NCBI RefSeq assembly: GCF_030269925.1 | Contig: NC_085130.1 | Span: 2,988,501-3,052,500, forward strand | Source of the DNA: Bombyx mori | Lineage: Eukaryota; Arthropoda; Insecta; Lepidoptera; Bombycidae | Length of the DNA stretch: 64,000 nucleotides | Reading direction: 5' to 3' | Made by a program: the position numbers and the translations under genes | Notes under the pieces: model-generated | What the model saw: only the letters and a program-made list of their open reading frames with translations | Told to the model about the DNA's origin: nothing | Databases searched by the model: none | Shown here: one piece after another, positions 40,643-51,831 of the stretch | How positions within the stretch are numbered: the first letter of the stretch is position 1 | How the letters are laid out: each line of letters opens with the position of its first letter

Positions 40643-43600
40643 GTGTGTTTTAAATGAAAACAATCAACTTAAATACTTGAAATTGAATATACAATAAACG
40701 CCGAAATTAAATAATAACTGATTAAAGCTACTAGTTAAATTAACTATTGTAAATAAATAATTTCATACGTTTACGTATTGACAAACTGACCGTGGTTCAC
40801 GTTTCATTTTTAGCTTGTTGCCTGCCCCTAGTCAGCAAGTGTGGGATAGAGATGATGAGTTGAAGGCTAAACGTGTCGGGAGTGCTCTTGTAGTGTCCCA
40901 GACCAGTGTGCCACCTTACGGTGAGAGGAAAGGATGGGTACCTCGAAGAGACGAAGATTTTGCAGGTCTGTTAAATTTTGTAGATAAAAAAGTGAATAAC
41001 CCCCGAAGTGAGAATCAAGTCAAAAAGTAGGTTTTTATTTGAAGTCGGAAAAAGAGTATCATCATCGATTCTATTCATACAATAGCATGTTTACTTCTGA
41101 CGTGTGCTTATCCAGATATTAATCAGTAGTTGTGGCTTTCATATGAATTGAGAGACGGGAATAACCCCCGAAGTGAGAATCAAGTCAAAAACTAGGTTTT
41201 TTATTTGAAGTCAGAAAAAGAGTGTCATCATTGATTCTATGCATACAATAGCATGTTTACCTCTGACCTGTGCTTAACCAGATATTAATCAGTAGCTGTG
41301 GCTTTCATGTGAATTGAGAGACGGTATGCCGCAGGGTGTTGGAATCTGGATACCGAACTAGATCTTTCAGTAATTCTGAATGTCATTCTTACATAAAAAA
41401 CCAGGTTATTATAATTAAAGTGGTTTTTGTGACATAAAACTACATAGCCTAATAATATAATCTTAATAATAAAATACATAGCTTAGTAACTATTGTGATG
41501 GCTTGGGATACAGGTGTATACAAGCTTGTGTAATGAAATAAATGTAAATTGTAATAATATATTTACAGTAAGAACTTGCTTAATGAGTGATAATATACAT
41601 TCCATCAAAGTAGAGTTTAATATGAAACAGCATTAAACATAATCTCATAATGTAAATAATGGGGTTAGGTTAGATAGAAAATTGGTGAGGTATATAACAT
41701 TAAATACCTCACCAATTTTCTGTCTATCTTTCTCCTATAAAACAATAATCTATTTCTTACAAATATAGAAACAATAAATGAATATAGTCTGTATGTTTAT
41801 GTTGTATTTCAGTTCATACAGTTTCTTCTGTATTGCCAATTTTCTGCCTTTATTTTGCCAGGTGGTTGGATGTGCTAACAGCCCACGTGATGTTAAGTGG
41901 TTACTGGAGCCTATAGACATCTACATCGTAAATGCCACCACCCACCCTCAGATTTGTGTTCTAAGGTCTCATCTTTAACTACGGCTGCCCCACCTTTCAA
42001 ACTGAAACTCATTAATGCTTTATAGTGTAAATAGGCAGGGTGGTGATACATCCCCGTGCAGACTCACAATACGTAATACCACCAGTAATTACGCATTATA
42101 ATTTTGTGGATTTGATTATTATTATGTGATGTTATTCCTTCACAGTGGAAATCACTTGTGAACATTTGCTAAGTACGTTCATTGGAAAAATTGCCAGATT
42201 CCTTATTGTTGTCGTTGCCAAATTTAATGCAGCACCAATTTCAGATTGACATTCACCAGTATCTAATCTTCTATTAGCTTGCATCTAGTTTCTAGGGAAA
42301 TAGTTTTTCTTGTTGCTTTATTTTTGTGTTTTTGTTAACACCCATGATAAAAACTTAAAATAAAAATATTTGTCACTTTATCAATCATTGTATCATATAA
42401 ATTTGTACTTACAATAACACCAACAAATGTTTGAAATGATAAAAATATGTTGGATAACACTGCAGGATAGGAAAAACACAGAATAATTTATTCTGATATC
42501 GGGAAGCCTAGTGCCGTGTGCAATTTCAGGTCTTCTTCAGGCAAATCTTACAATTCAAATAAAAGAGAGTTAAACTGAAATCCCACTGAACGAGTCAGCA
42601 TTATGTCAGGGTCTTACTGTACTTTCAAATTACACCTAAAATTAATTATATACGCAGTATTGCTTCAAAGCTTGTATGTTTTAGATGGCGGAGCATTCCC
42701 AGAGATCCATGTGGCACAGTACCCGCTTGGTATGGGAATGCGAGGCAAGGAGAGTACTTCAAACGCTCTTGCTGTCCAGCTGGATGAGTCTGGGAGAGTC
42801 AAATATTCTGCGATTGCCAGACAAGGACACAGCGCTGACAAGGTGATCAGTTAATTATTTGACATGGTGAATGAGAACACAATAGATATTATTGTTGAAG
42901 TCCTTGATTACTAAACACTTAGATATGTAAACACATAATAGGCTGATTAGAGAAATAATTTAAAACATCTAACAAGTTCTGTGAAGTCTGTTAAAAATCT
43001 CTGAATCTTTATTTATTTTAAAAGTTTTTGACTGTAAATAATATGTCTGTGTAGAATAATTTAAATGTGACCATTGATGTCATTGTTGGAAAAGGCGCCT
43101 GTTTAGTTGAATGAACAAATATTATGGTACCATAATTATTTCTGCACAGATTTCAATTTTGTATCATATAACCAGTCATCTAAATGGATCGATAACTTAA
43201 CATTAAATAATATTAATTGAGAAATAAGCAGTAACATAGTTTGAGCATTTCCTGAAACCATCTCTAGGAAAGTATTATTGGAAATTTTTCCAACCAACAG
43301 GTGTTGTTATGCTTTTTAGATGGTTGGTTGCTTTATGGAATTTGTATGTATGCAAAAAGTTTGAAATCGCTGTTTGTTTAATGTTAGTTTTTCTTTTATT
43401 TGTTTCTCTTACTATTGTTTGTCGCCCAAAGCACGTCATTACGGATCCTCCCGATCCTTAACGGTGCTTTTAGGCACCACAAGCACCGGTCACCGCCCTC
43501 GTCGAACCCGTCGCTTGTGACTAAGGGCTCGAGGAGCGAATTAACCCACAGACACAGCCCACTGAGTTTCTTGCGGGATCTTCTCAGTGGGTCGCGTTTC

Positions 43601-46600
43601 CGATCCGGTGGTAGATTCTGCGAAGCACTGCTCTTGCTAGGGGTCAGTGTTAGCAACACTCCGGTTTGAGCCCCGTGAGCTCACCTACTAGTTAGGGTTA
43701 CGCTGACATAGCCTCTCAAGGCTATCTATCAGCTTAGGTAGGAAAAAATAAAAACGTTTGTTTCTCTACATAATTTCATTCTATTAACTTCTTTTATACT
43801 ACATTAATGAGTAAGATAGTTGTTATTTTGGACAGTTAAAATATTAAATATATTCTTGAAGCACAGTTATAAAAAAATAATTTATATTTCTTTCGCAGAT
43901 AATATATTCAAAATTGACAGACTTATTACCGTCTGAAGTGCTAGCCGAAGATGACCCAACACTGCAGAAACCAGACGAGGACGACATTCAAGATATCACC
44001 GAGAAGACTAAACTCGCACTCGAGAAATTGACCAATGCCAAAATATCAGCGGCGATGCCAGTGAAAGCTGCACCCAAAGCTGTTAGTTAGTTTTTATACT
44101 ATTTTTAAGGCTTCAAACTGTGAAGCAGCCTGCTTAGTGTTTTTGAGCTCTGATATGACCTTCTTAAACTAATAATGTGAATGCAAAAGCAGTCTTTTTT
44201 TTTTGACATTGGTAGGGTGAGAAGCACATAGTCAATCTTACTTATTGCTAGCTATGCCCCTGGTATTACTGATGTCCATGCACAATAGTGATGACTTCCA
44301 ATCAGATAAGTGTGCATCTGCATATAGTAACAACAGCGAAAACCGGCTCACCACATCGCCAACCTCATAGTTGTAGATTCAATTGTGTTGTATAATAACT
44401 GACCTGTGTTTAAAATCATTGTGCTCCAAAATTTTTCATCAACTCCATCACATCCATTGTTTTTCTTTTCAATAGCCAAAATTTACACGTTTTATTAAAA
44501 ATCTGATAGTCCACTATTGTTTTTTAGGCGCCTGCTCAATATATTCGGTACACTCCAGCGCAACAAGGTGGCTCTTATAACTCTGGAGCGAAACAGCGAG
44601 TTATCAGGTAAATTTTAGTTTATTTTAAATCATTTAAAGACCTTTGATAAATATAGTGGTAGTCTGAAAATGTCTCCAGTGCGATTCAGTTTATTTTAAG
44701 TAATACTTGTCGTATACTGTTATCTACCCAATATGGTAGAAATAGGTACCAGTAAATGTTGGTATGATTAGTGTTAAATACCCTGTGTTCTGATCCCCGG
44801 GTACATAAAACCCTTTGACCATAAAAATGGTTCTTAATAATTTCTTAACAAATTCAAAACAATGCTAAGAATACCGCGTTACATAAGCAACAAGATCATA
44901 CAAATGGACCTAAATATTCCCTCAGTGGAAGAAGAAATAGTAGCTTACAGCAAAAAATACCAAGTAAGGTTATCACCACATGTAAATAAATTGATGTCAG
45001 ACCTAGGGGCACAGGAGCAGTGCAGTTTACTAGATTAAGGAGGCACAGTATACCGACCTTACAGAATAGAAATTAAATCTCACAATAAAAGATGAAGATG
45101 TCACAGGACATCTGACTCTGTTAATATCACTATTAATATTAAAATCACCTAAAGGAATAGCTCATTGTTAACTAAAACAGATCGCTACGAGACAATAATA
45201 CAAAAGAGAACGAAAAAAAAAAATTGTTCTTAATGTGTTTAAATAGTTTTTAACTGTTGTGCTTCAGGATGGTGGAAGCTCAGTCGGACCCCATGGAGCC
45301 GCCGCGCTTCCAGATCAACCGCAAGATCCCCCGCGCCGCGCCCTCGCCCCCCGCGCCCGTGCTGCACTCCCCCCCGCGCCGCGTGTCCGTGCGCCAGCAG
45401 AGGGACTGGAAGGTGCCGCCCTGCGTCTCGCACTGGAAGAACGCTAAAGGTACTTGTCATGGGGTGGATCCAGGAGTTCTTTTTAAAAAAGGAAACTGTG
45501 ATTTCTTTTTTTTTTCTTCCTAAGCTGATAGTCTTCAGAGGCTATATCAGCGTCGCCTTAACTAGTAGGTGAGCTCACGGGGCTCAAACCTGATGAGGAA
45601 ACTGTGACTGGTACTGAGTTTATTTTGTACTAGCTGCCCGCTCCGCCTCCGCTCGTGACGGCGACGTTGTTTTATTTCTTTAAATAAAAGAACACTTATT
45701 GCGGCATAACTATAATAGTTAGACATATGCTGTCGCGACACTTCTTGTAAATAATAATGTGTTATAAAAAGTCGTAGTACATTATTTTATTCTATCATCA
45801 ATAGTTTTCGCAGGGCACGCGATGTAAAGAATATTTTAGGTAATTGTTATACACCTTGAGTTACATTATTGGAGTTTTAGTAAGGATCCCCAATTTTTTC
45901 AAAAAATATTATAAGCTATGTAATAGTGTAGCTTCCAAACAGTGAAAGATTTTTTCAAATCGGTTCAGTAGTTTCAGAGCCTATTCAATACAAACAAACA
46001 AACAAATCTTTCCTCTTTATAATATTAGTATAGATGCATGCTAAAGTTGACTATTTTTTATGAACATAATTTTTCAGTATTATCTCCCCTTCTCCTTCCA
46101 CAGGATACACGATCCCGCTGGACAAGCGTCTCGCGGCCGACGGCCGTGGTCTGCAACAAGTCCACATCAACGAGAACTTCTCCAAGCTGGCTGAAGCACT
46201 GTACATAGCCGACAGGAAGGCAAGGGAGGCCGTGGAAGCCAGGGCTCAGCTTGAGAGGAGATTGGCGCAAAGGGAGAAAGAGAAGAAGGAAGAACATTTA
46301 AGGATGTTGGCGCAAAGAGCCAGGGACCACAGGGCTGGTGAGTAATTCCTCTTTTTTTTATTGCTTACTAGCGACCCACCCTTGCTTTACCTAGGGAACT
46401 GTAATTTATTATTGATTTCTCCACTATTTAATGGATGTTATTATACATATAAACCTTCCTCTTCAATCACTCTATCTATTAAAAAAAACCGCATCAAAAT
46501 CCGTTGCGTAGTTTTAAAGATTCAAGCATACATATGGATATTGGGACAGAGAAAGCGACTTTGTTTTATACTATAGTGATGTGGATGGACGAGCTCACGG

Positions 46601-49600
46601 CCCACCTGGTGTGAAGTGGCTACCGGAGCCCATAGATATCTACAATGTAAATGCCGCCACCTACCTTGAGATATGAGTTGTAAGGTCTCTTCTACAGTAC
46701 AACGGTTGTCCCACCCTTCAAACCGAAACGCATTACTGCTTCACAGCAGAAATAGGCAGCTTGGTGGTACCTACCCATGCGGACTCACAAGAGGTCCTAC
46801 CACCAGTAATGAAGTGCCCGGACAAATGTGTTCTTAGATTATCTTTTTATATCACTTTTGTAAATATTAGTATTCTATAAGAGTAGACTAATTTTGACAG
46901 TGTTAATGCCATTTCATTAAATACTATTCAATCACATTTGACCCAGTACAATATATTCTTTTGATTAATTGCACTTTAAGTGACTTGTATGAGTGACTTA
47001 AATCATCACATAATATCTAGTGATGATGGTAAGACTATTTAAAAGTTGATAAGCAATTACAAGAATCCTTGGAACATAATATTACCTATATATTAATTAG
47101 GTATTCGGGCACCAGAAGAGGATGTGGAACAGCCCGAGATAGATGAGAGCGGTCTCAGTGTGGCGGAGAGGGACAAGCTGAGGGCTGAGAGGCACAAAGA
47201 GAGGCAACGCGAAAGAAACATGGCTCGAGCAGCACCGGACAAAAGGTGAGTGTGTTTTTCTTCATAGTTCTCGTATATGAGTAATTGAGATTGATTTAGT
47301 ATTGTAGATCGGGACAGCTTGTCTCGTTATAGGAACTAGTGGTCCCGCAGTAGTCGAAATTCGACTATAATTAATTTAAGTTTGAATATTATTAAGGTTC
47401 TATTATCAAAGACTATTTATTATACTATAATCACAGATTTCGCCAAGACTACACTATAGACAAATATTAATAAATACAAACAATATTTAATCTGTTCTCA
47501 ATTTGACCACAGATTATAAGCAATAAAAGTTTGACAATAAACAAATAGTATGCATGCCTGTGTGTGTCAAATACATGGTATGGTGGTGTCATATTTTTTT
47601 ATTCATTTAATGTATATTTTATGCATAATTTAAAAAAATCTTAAGATTCTTTTTTTTTATAATAAAATATTTTTTTCTTACTCTATTTTTAATTGAAATT
47701 TATTAAAATTTATTTTCTATTTTTTTGGTTGGATTTTCTATAAACGCGTATTTTGTTAGTTTTTTTTTTAAACTATTATATATCGTTAATTCCAGGTCCA
47801 AATTCGCGAAAGAGCGGGAACGCGACATCTCGGAGCAGATCGCGCTGGGGCTGCCGGCCAAGACCAACCAGGGCGGCGAGGCCATGTTCGACCAGCGACT
47901 CTTCAACAACAGCAAGGGAATTGACAGCGGTAAGGCTAGAGGCCTCACAGTTTGTCTTCTTCTTTGTCTCCACCACATCCCCCCAGGTGGGGTCGGCGTA
48001 GCGAATGTTCGGTAGGCAGCGGCTTGGCTCTGCCCCTGGCATTGCTGACCTCCATGGGCGACGGTAACCACTCACCATCAGGTGGGCCGTATGCTCGTCT
48101 GCCTACAAGAGCAATAAAAAAATTTTTATTCTATTCCATTCTCCTCTATTAACCATCATCTCAACACAACCCTTTTTTTTTCTTCTTTTTATATTGCTTA
48201 GATGGGTGATCGTAACGTGGACGGTGGAATCAGTAAAGCAGTCATGCATGCCTGTTTAAAGGTTAGGACAGACGCAATGCTATTGAGACATCGACCTCAT
48301 GTCTCAAGGTCGATGGTCGGCATCTAGTTGGACCACTCCTACTCATCTGGGACAAAAAAAGTCATATCAAATACGCATGTTTTTTTATTTATTACTTATG
48401 AACTAGTGAACGTTCTCACGGCTCACCTGGTGAACATGAAAAAAAAACATAGTAACGGGTATACTTTTTGCCACACGAAATTCAACCTTAAATTTATTTA
48501 AACAAGGTTACGGAGAGGACGACGCGTACAACGTGTACGACAAGCCGTGGCGGAACCAGGACAACGTCGGGGCGCACATCTACAGGCCCAGCCGGCACGC
48601 CGACCGGGACTCCTACGGGGACCTCGAGGCCGTCGCCAACACGCGCAGGTGACCCTGACCGCAGGGAAACTCTTAATTTAATATTCCCGAAAATTGTGTG
48701 CACTGAATATGTGTGGGTATATGTGCTTGGTTGGCATGCGCCACAAGCCTTTTTACGGATTTTGGGTCGGATTTAGAGTTCTGGAGGCCTCAGGGCTTAG
48801 GAGGAGCGGAGGCCTCCCTAGCCCCAAAATTTTAGTGTTAACGTCAAGTAAAACAACGAAAAAAGCAATGTCGAAGGAGAAGAAAAGATTTACTAGTGTT
48901 TACTTGTCGGAATTGGAAAGATTTTTTTTCCAAAGTCTATTGTGGGGGCCCCGGTTGCTCTCACCTAAATCCGGCCCTGAACGGATTCTAAAATGCGAAG
49001 TGTTATTTGTCTCAGTTGTGAGATTAAAATATAATAATAATCAAAAACGTAGGAAAAAAACTAATTTAAATGAAATATAAAATCAGACTGCGTTTAAAAT
49101 ATTTATTTAAAAAGCTAAAACAATCTTATCATTTCAGTTAGGATGGTTTTTTTATTACTCCTACTTTATTACTCTATATTTTTAGTACTCAGACAACCAT
49201 GTATGTCTTGATAGCAGTGCCTTCTCCATTATTATTTTCAAATGATTCCTGCTCTCCCCGCGAATGGGACTGATTTTAGGATGCCTTGTCTATAGACAAG
49301 GCAGCTGCATACAATCTTACCCAGTTCTGCAGTGAAACATTGTGCATTCCAATGTCTATTGATATTTAACGGCCGTTTGGTGTAGTGGTAAGTGACATGG
49401 TCACTACACAAGGCGGTCGCGGGTTCGAATCCCGCCAAGGGAAGATATTTGTATGATAAATATAAATGTCTTTTCCAGGGTTATGGATGTATATTAAATA
49501 TATGTACGTGTATAATAAAAATCTTACATTTATTTCCGTTATCTGGTACCTGTAGCACAAGCTCTTTACGAACTTAGCACGGGACCAGTTAACGTGGCGT

Positions 49601-50864
49601 GATTTTTATTAAATTTTTTTTATTGATATAACACCGGATAGACCGATAATCCAATAAAAAAATTAAAACTGGCAAATCTGTTGTATTACATAGATGTTTG
49701 AGATGGACATTGTGTAGTGTCAGTGGCATATGATATGAGATGTCATGTTTGTTGACAGATTCGTGGCGGACAAAGAGTTCGCCGGCACCAGCAGCTCCAA
49801 CACCCGCTCTGGACCGGTGCAGTTTGAGAAGGATGCTCCAAGCAGAGACGAATCCGTGAGTTCCCATGGGCTTAATATGAACAGTTGTGATTGAATTAGG
49901 AAAAGGGTTTATAATGGTTACCGTGCCTGATGTTTTTATATGGGTGAAGAACAGTCTCAATATGTTGAAGTCGGGACATGTCTACTATTGTTTTTGATGA
50001 TGAAGGCATTGGGACATTGGTTTGCTGTAATCTCCTATGAGTAGATAGCAATGTCCTGCCTATTTTTCCTGTGCAGTAGACCATGAGATCTCAGTAAGAT
50101 AATCACTTAAATCCTAGATAAGCATTAGTGATCAACGATGATTTAATAAAAATATCAACAAACTTTATAATTACAGCAGTGGCTACCAAACTTTTTTTTG
50201 TCCACTGTCCTCTTTGAGAATAAATTATTTTATAGCGCCCCTATTTTTTCACCTACTTTAAAAACTACTAAAGCGAGAAAAACTACTACAGCGCCCACGA
50301 GGGGGCGTTATCGCACACTTTGGGAAACGATGAATTACAGTATTGCTTCAGTATAAATCCAATCCCTCTTACCAACGCTGACACACACAAACTACCAGAG
50401 TTGTTTTTAAATTAATTTTCTCAATGCTGTAGCTTATTTTTCATAGCTGTTTTTTTTAATTTTTTTTTTTATTGCTTAAATATGTGGACGAGCTCACAGC
50501 CCACCTGGCGTTAAGGTGACTGGAGCCCATAGACATCTACAACGTAAATGCGCGACCACCTTGAGATATAAGTTCTAAGGTCTCAAGTATAGTTACAACG
50601 GCTACCCCGCCCTTCAAACCGAAACGCATTACTGCTTCACTGCAGAAATGGGCAGGGTGATGGTACCTACCCGTGCGGACTCACAAGAGTTCCTACCACC
50701 ATTATAAATGTATTTTGCAGTCTCGCAGCAACCAGTCGGAGGCTGACTTCGATCCGTTCGGTCTGGATCGGTTCTTGAGCGAGGCGAAGAGAGCCGACAA
50801 GTCGTCGAGGAAGCGCGACCACCACGACCGACACGACCACCACAACAAGAAGCGGCGCGACTGA
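40626..50864 (+). CDS. SNW1: SNW1/SKIP (Bx42) spliceosome and transcription co-regulator, 555 aa, twelve coding exons
   Basis: SNW1/SKIP (yeast Prp45) is a largely disordered scaffold of the activated spliceosome and a co-regulator in Notch, nuclear-receptor and TGF-beta signalling. Coding exons: 40626-40642, 40814-40965, 42685-42842, 43899-44081, 44528-44607, 45268-45449, 46104-46337, 47101-47245, 47796-47929, 48507-48648, 49759-49855, 50721-50864. All introns are GT-AG and all phases join, giving 1668 bases. The protein starts MASLSSLLPAPSQ and has PPYGERKGWVPR, DGGAFPEIHVAQYPLGM and YIRYTPAQQGGSYNSGAKQR. It continues with DPMEPPRFQINRKIPR, KGYTIPLDKRLAADGRG and INENFSKLAEALYIADRKAR, and ends with DPFGLDRFL plus a His/Asp/Arg-rich tail. 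Human SNW1 is 536 aa. The family motif Ser-Asn-Trp is Ser-His-Trp here (CVSHWKNAKG). The gene shares a divergent promoter with NC2-alpha. Confidence 0.95.
40814..40965 (+). CDS. SNW1: SNW1 exon 2
   Basis: Acceptor cattttag, donor gtctgt. Encodes LLPAPSQQVWDRDDE through PPYGERKGWVPRRDEDFA. Phase 2 in, phase 1 out. Confidence 0.93.
40994..41324. repeat. Tandem duplication, two 165-bp units, in SNW1 intron 2
   Basis: Unit 1 is 40994-41158 and unit 2 is 41159-41324, both starting gaataacccccgaagtgag and ending gaattgagagacgg. They differ at roughly ten to fifteen positions. The first unit begins only 28 bases after the donor of exon 2. Confidence 0.92.
41673..41728. repeat. Short hairpin in SNW1 intron 2
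   Basis: agaaaattggtgaggtat is followed 10 bases later by its exact reverse complement, an 18-bp perfect stem. Confidence 0.8.
41850..42090 (-). repeat. Diverged Bm1-type SINE
   Basis: In SNW1 intron 2. Same block order as other minus-strand copies but with many substitutions. Confidence 0.75.
42091..42684. other. Rest of SNW1 intron 2
   Basis: AT-rich; no recognised repeat. Confidence 0.5.
42685..42842 (+). CDS. SNW1: SNW1 exon 3
   Basis: Acceptor tgttttag, donor gtgatc. Encodes DGGAFPEIHVAQYPLGMGMR through YSAIARQGHSADK. Phase 1 in, phase 0 out. Confidence 0.95.
43421..43749 (+). repeat. BMC1-like LINE 3' end, long copy
   Basis: In SNW1 intron 3, same strand as the gene. From gtcgcccaaagcacgtcatt to aggtaggaaaaaataaaaa. 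Confidence 0.87.
43899..44081 (+). CDS. SNW1: SNW1 exon 4
   Basis: Acceptor tctttcgcag, donor gttagt. Encodes IIYSKLTDLLPSEVLAEDDP through KISAAMPVKAAPKA. Phase 0 on both sides. Confidence 0.95.
44205..44330 (+). repeat. Diverged short LINE-tail repeat
   Basis: Blocks tatgcccctggtattactga and tgtccatg follow the family order. SNW1 intron 4. Confidence 0.4.
44528..44607 (+). CDS. SNW1: SNW1 exon 5
   Basis: Acceptor gtttttag, donor gtaaat. Encodes APAQYIRYTPAQQGGSYNSG and AKQRVI. Phase 0 in, phase 2 out. Confidence 0.95.
45268..45449 (+). CDS. SNW1: SNW1 exon 6 (signature motif)
   Basis: Acceptor gtgcttcag, donor gtactt. A GC-rich exon encoding MVEAQSDPMEPPRFQINRK, a proline-rich stretch and CVSHWKNAK. 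The Asn of the family's Ser-Asn-Trp is a CAC (His) codon. Confidence 0.95.
45502..45596 (-). mobile_element. BMC1-like LINE 3' end with 11-bp TSD
   Basis: Only about 95 bases long. Flanked by ggaaactgtga at 45491-45501 and 45597-45607. Inserted 52 bases into SNW1 intron 6. Confidence 0.88.
45629..46033 (+). repeat. RTE-like LINE 3' part
   Basis: Begins actagctgcccgctccgcc and ends ctctttataatattagtata. SNW1 intron 6. Same family type as 23641-24060. Confidence 0.7.
46104..46337 (+). CDS. SNW1: SNW1 exon 7
   Basis: Acceptor ccttccacag, donor gtgagt. Encodes YTIPLDKRLAADGRGLQQVH, then NENFSKLAEALYIADRKARE and a basic/acidic helix (QREKEKKEEHLRMLAQRA). Phase 1 on both sides. Confidence 0.95.
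46367..46578 (+). repeat. RTE-like repeat (actagcgacccaccctt family)
   Basis: Contains aaaaaaaccgcatcaaaatc and cagagaaagcgactttgttt. An inverted copy is at 61610-61816. A SINE abuts its 3' end. SNW1 intron 7. Confidence 0.75.
46579..46808 (-). repeat. Bm1-type SINE
   Basis: In SNW1 intron 7. Minus-strand body, gatggacgagctcacggccc to ctaccaccagta. Confidence 0.85.
47101..47245 (+). CDS. SNW1: SNW1 exon 8
   Basis: Acceptor attaattag, donor gtgagt. Encodes IRAPEEDVEQPEIDESGL through RHKERQRERNMARAAPDK. Phase 1 in, phase 2 out. Confidence 0.95.
47337..47650 (+). repeat. Interspersed repeat with inverted partner at 60550-60870
   Basis: Begins agtggtcccgcagtagtcg. Shares attcgactataattaattt, gatttcgccaagactacact and tttgaccacagattataagc with the other copy. 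SNW1 intron 8. Confidence 0.75.
47645..47780. repeat. Arm of the palindromic element at 32700-32990
   Basis: Shares ggttggattttctataaacg and ttttgttagtttttt with the right arm there. It sits just before the acceptor of SNW1 exon 9. Confidence 0.6.
47796..47929 (+). CDS. SNW1: SNW1 exon 9
   Basis: Acceptor gttaattccag, donor gtaagg. Encodes SKFAKERERDISEQIALGLP and GEAMFDQRLFNNSKGIDS. Phase 2 in, phase 1 out. Confidence 0.95.
48011..48121 (+). repeat. Short LINE-tail repeat
   Basis: SNW1 intron 9. Complete copy, ggtaggcagcggcttggctc to gcaataaaaaaa. Confidence 0.82.
48190..48352 (-). repeat. Diverged SINE-like remnant
   Basis: Starts attgcttagatgggtgatcg, then departs from the family consensus. 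SNW1 intron 9. Confidence 0.35.
48507..48648 (+). CDS. SNW1: SNW1 exon 10
   Basis: Acceptor tttaaacaag, donor gtgacc. Encodes YGEDDAYNVYDKPWRNQDNV and HIYRPSRHADRDSYGDLEAV. GC-rich. Phase 1 in, phase 2 out. Confidence 0.94.
49370..49613 (+). repeat. tRNA-derived SINE (second family)
   Basis: The head holds an A-box-like tggtgtagtggta and a B box gggttcgaatcccgcc. The body ends in a CR1-like stretch (agcacaagctctttacgaac, gggaccagttaacgtgg). The acceptor stem does not pair, so it is not a tRNA gene. SNW1 intron 10. Confidence 0.75.
49759..49855 (+). CDS. SNW1: SNW1 exon 11
   Basis: Acceptor gtttgttgacag, donor gtgagt. Encodes FVADKEFAGTSSSNTRSGPV and QFEKDAPSRDES. Phase 2 in, phase 0 out. 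Confidence 0.94.
50177..50332. mobile_element. hAT-like non-autonomous element, copy C, with 8-bp TSD
   Basis: Begins cagtggctaccaaactt and ends acactttgggaaacgatg. Flanked by aattacag at 50169-50176 and 50333-50340. Same family as 13237-13496. SNW1 intron 11. Confidence 0.88.
50462..50702 (-). repeat. Bm1-type SINE
   Basis: Ends 18 bases before SNW1 exon 12, so it lies next to the splice acceptor and polypyrimidine region. Confidence 0.85.
50721..50864 (+). CDS. SNW1: SNW1 exon 12 (C-terminus and stop)
   Basis: Acceptor tgtattttgcag. Encodes SRSNQSEADFDPFGLDRFLS and a basic His-rich tail (HHDRHDHHNKKRRD), stop TGA at 50862-50864. Confidence 0.94.
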   Translation, partial: SRSNQSEADFDPFGLDRFLSEAKRADKSSRKRDHHDRHDHHNKKRRD

Positions 50865-50876
50865 TCCGACGTGAGC

Positions 50877-51182
50877 TCTTTTTTTTTCCCTACCTAAACT
50901 GATAGATTGAGAGGATATTTCAGCGTAACCTTAACTAGTAGATGGGCTCACGGGGCTCAAATGGAGTGATGATAACACTGACCCTAGCAAGAGCAGTGCT
51001 TCGCAGAATCTACCATCGGATCGGAAACGCGACCCATTGAGAAGATCGGCCAGAAACTCAGTGGGCTGTGTCTGTGGGTTAATTTACTCGTCGAGTCCTT
51101 CGTCGCAAGCGACGGGTTCGACGAGGACGGTAACCAGTGCTTGTGGTACCTAAAAGCACGATTAATGGATCGGGAGAGCTGT
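50877..51182 (-). repeat. BMC1-like LINE 3' end
   Basis: Minus-strand copy starting 13 bases after the SNW1 stop codon region and reaching taaaagcacgattaatggat. Confidence 0.83.
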
Positions 51183-51195
51183 TTTATTGACATTC

Positions 51196-51400
51196 TTTTA
51201 TTGGTTAGCTGAGTGGACGAGCTCATGGTGCACTTAGTTTCCGAAGCCCATAGTCAACAATGGAAACCCTGCCACTTACGTTGAGACATTATACAGTACA
51301 GCGGCTGCCCCACCTTTCAAACCATAGTACCGCTTCACGTCAGAAATAATCATGATGGTGGTACCTACCCGGGCGGGCTCACCAAACGGTCTGGCATTAG
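51196..51400 (-). repeat. Diverged Bm1-type SINE
   Basis: Block order kept (gtggacgagctcatgg, gcggctgccccacctttc, ggtggtacctacccgggc), with many changes. Confidence 0.65.
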
Positions 51401-51719
51401 TCAAAATATATTTTATCTTAGAGGGTGTAAGAAAGAACAGATATTGATTTATCAAATGTAATGATGTTTATATTTGTAAACCAGTGTAGTAAAGGTCGTT
51501 GACCCGCGTCAGCTGACTGGTTAAGTTTGACCCTACCTATTCACTAGTGGGCTAAGGAACCATTCCAGCTACACACTGGCTGATGATATATTACACTGAG
51601 TGCTGTTGGACACCTTAGTAACTTGTCATGTAATATCAATTTGTTAGCACCACATTACTGGGAGTGCTGATGGTAATGTGTAAGAAGTAAATGAATTTTC
51701 ACGGGTAGGCACCACCGTT

Positions 51720-51831
51720 CTGACGGTAGATAGCGACTTGGCTGTGTTTCTGGGACGGTGATGAGCGACGGTAACCACTTACTGTCAAGTGGGCCGTATC
51801 CTCGTTTGCCTACAATGGCATTAAAAAAAAT
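51720..51831 (+). repeat. Diverged short LINE-tail repeat
   Basis: Blocks gacggtaaccacttactgtc and gggccgtatcctcgtttgcc match the family at about 80%. Confidence 0.6.

Noticed and set aside
45239..45460. Frames of 62-88 codons in other phases over a GC-rich stretch
   Set aside because: The only conserved phase is SNW1 exon 6; the other frames are shadows.
49370..49445. tRNA-like sequence with A- and B-box blocks
   Set aside because: The acceptor stem does not pair and the sequence continues into a SINE body, so it is the head of a SINE and not a tRNA gene.
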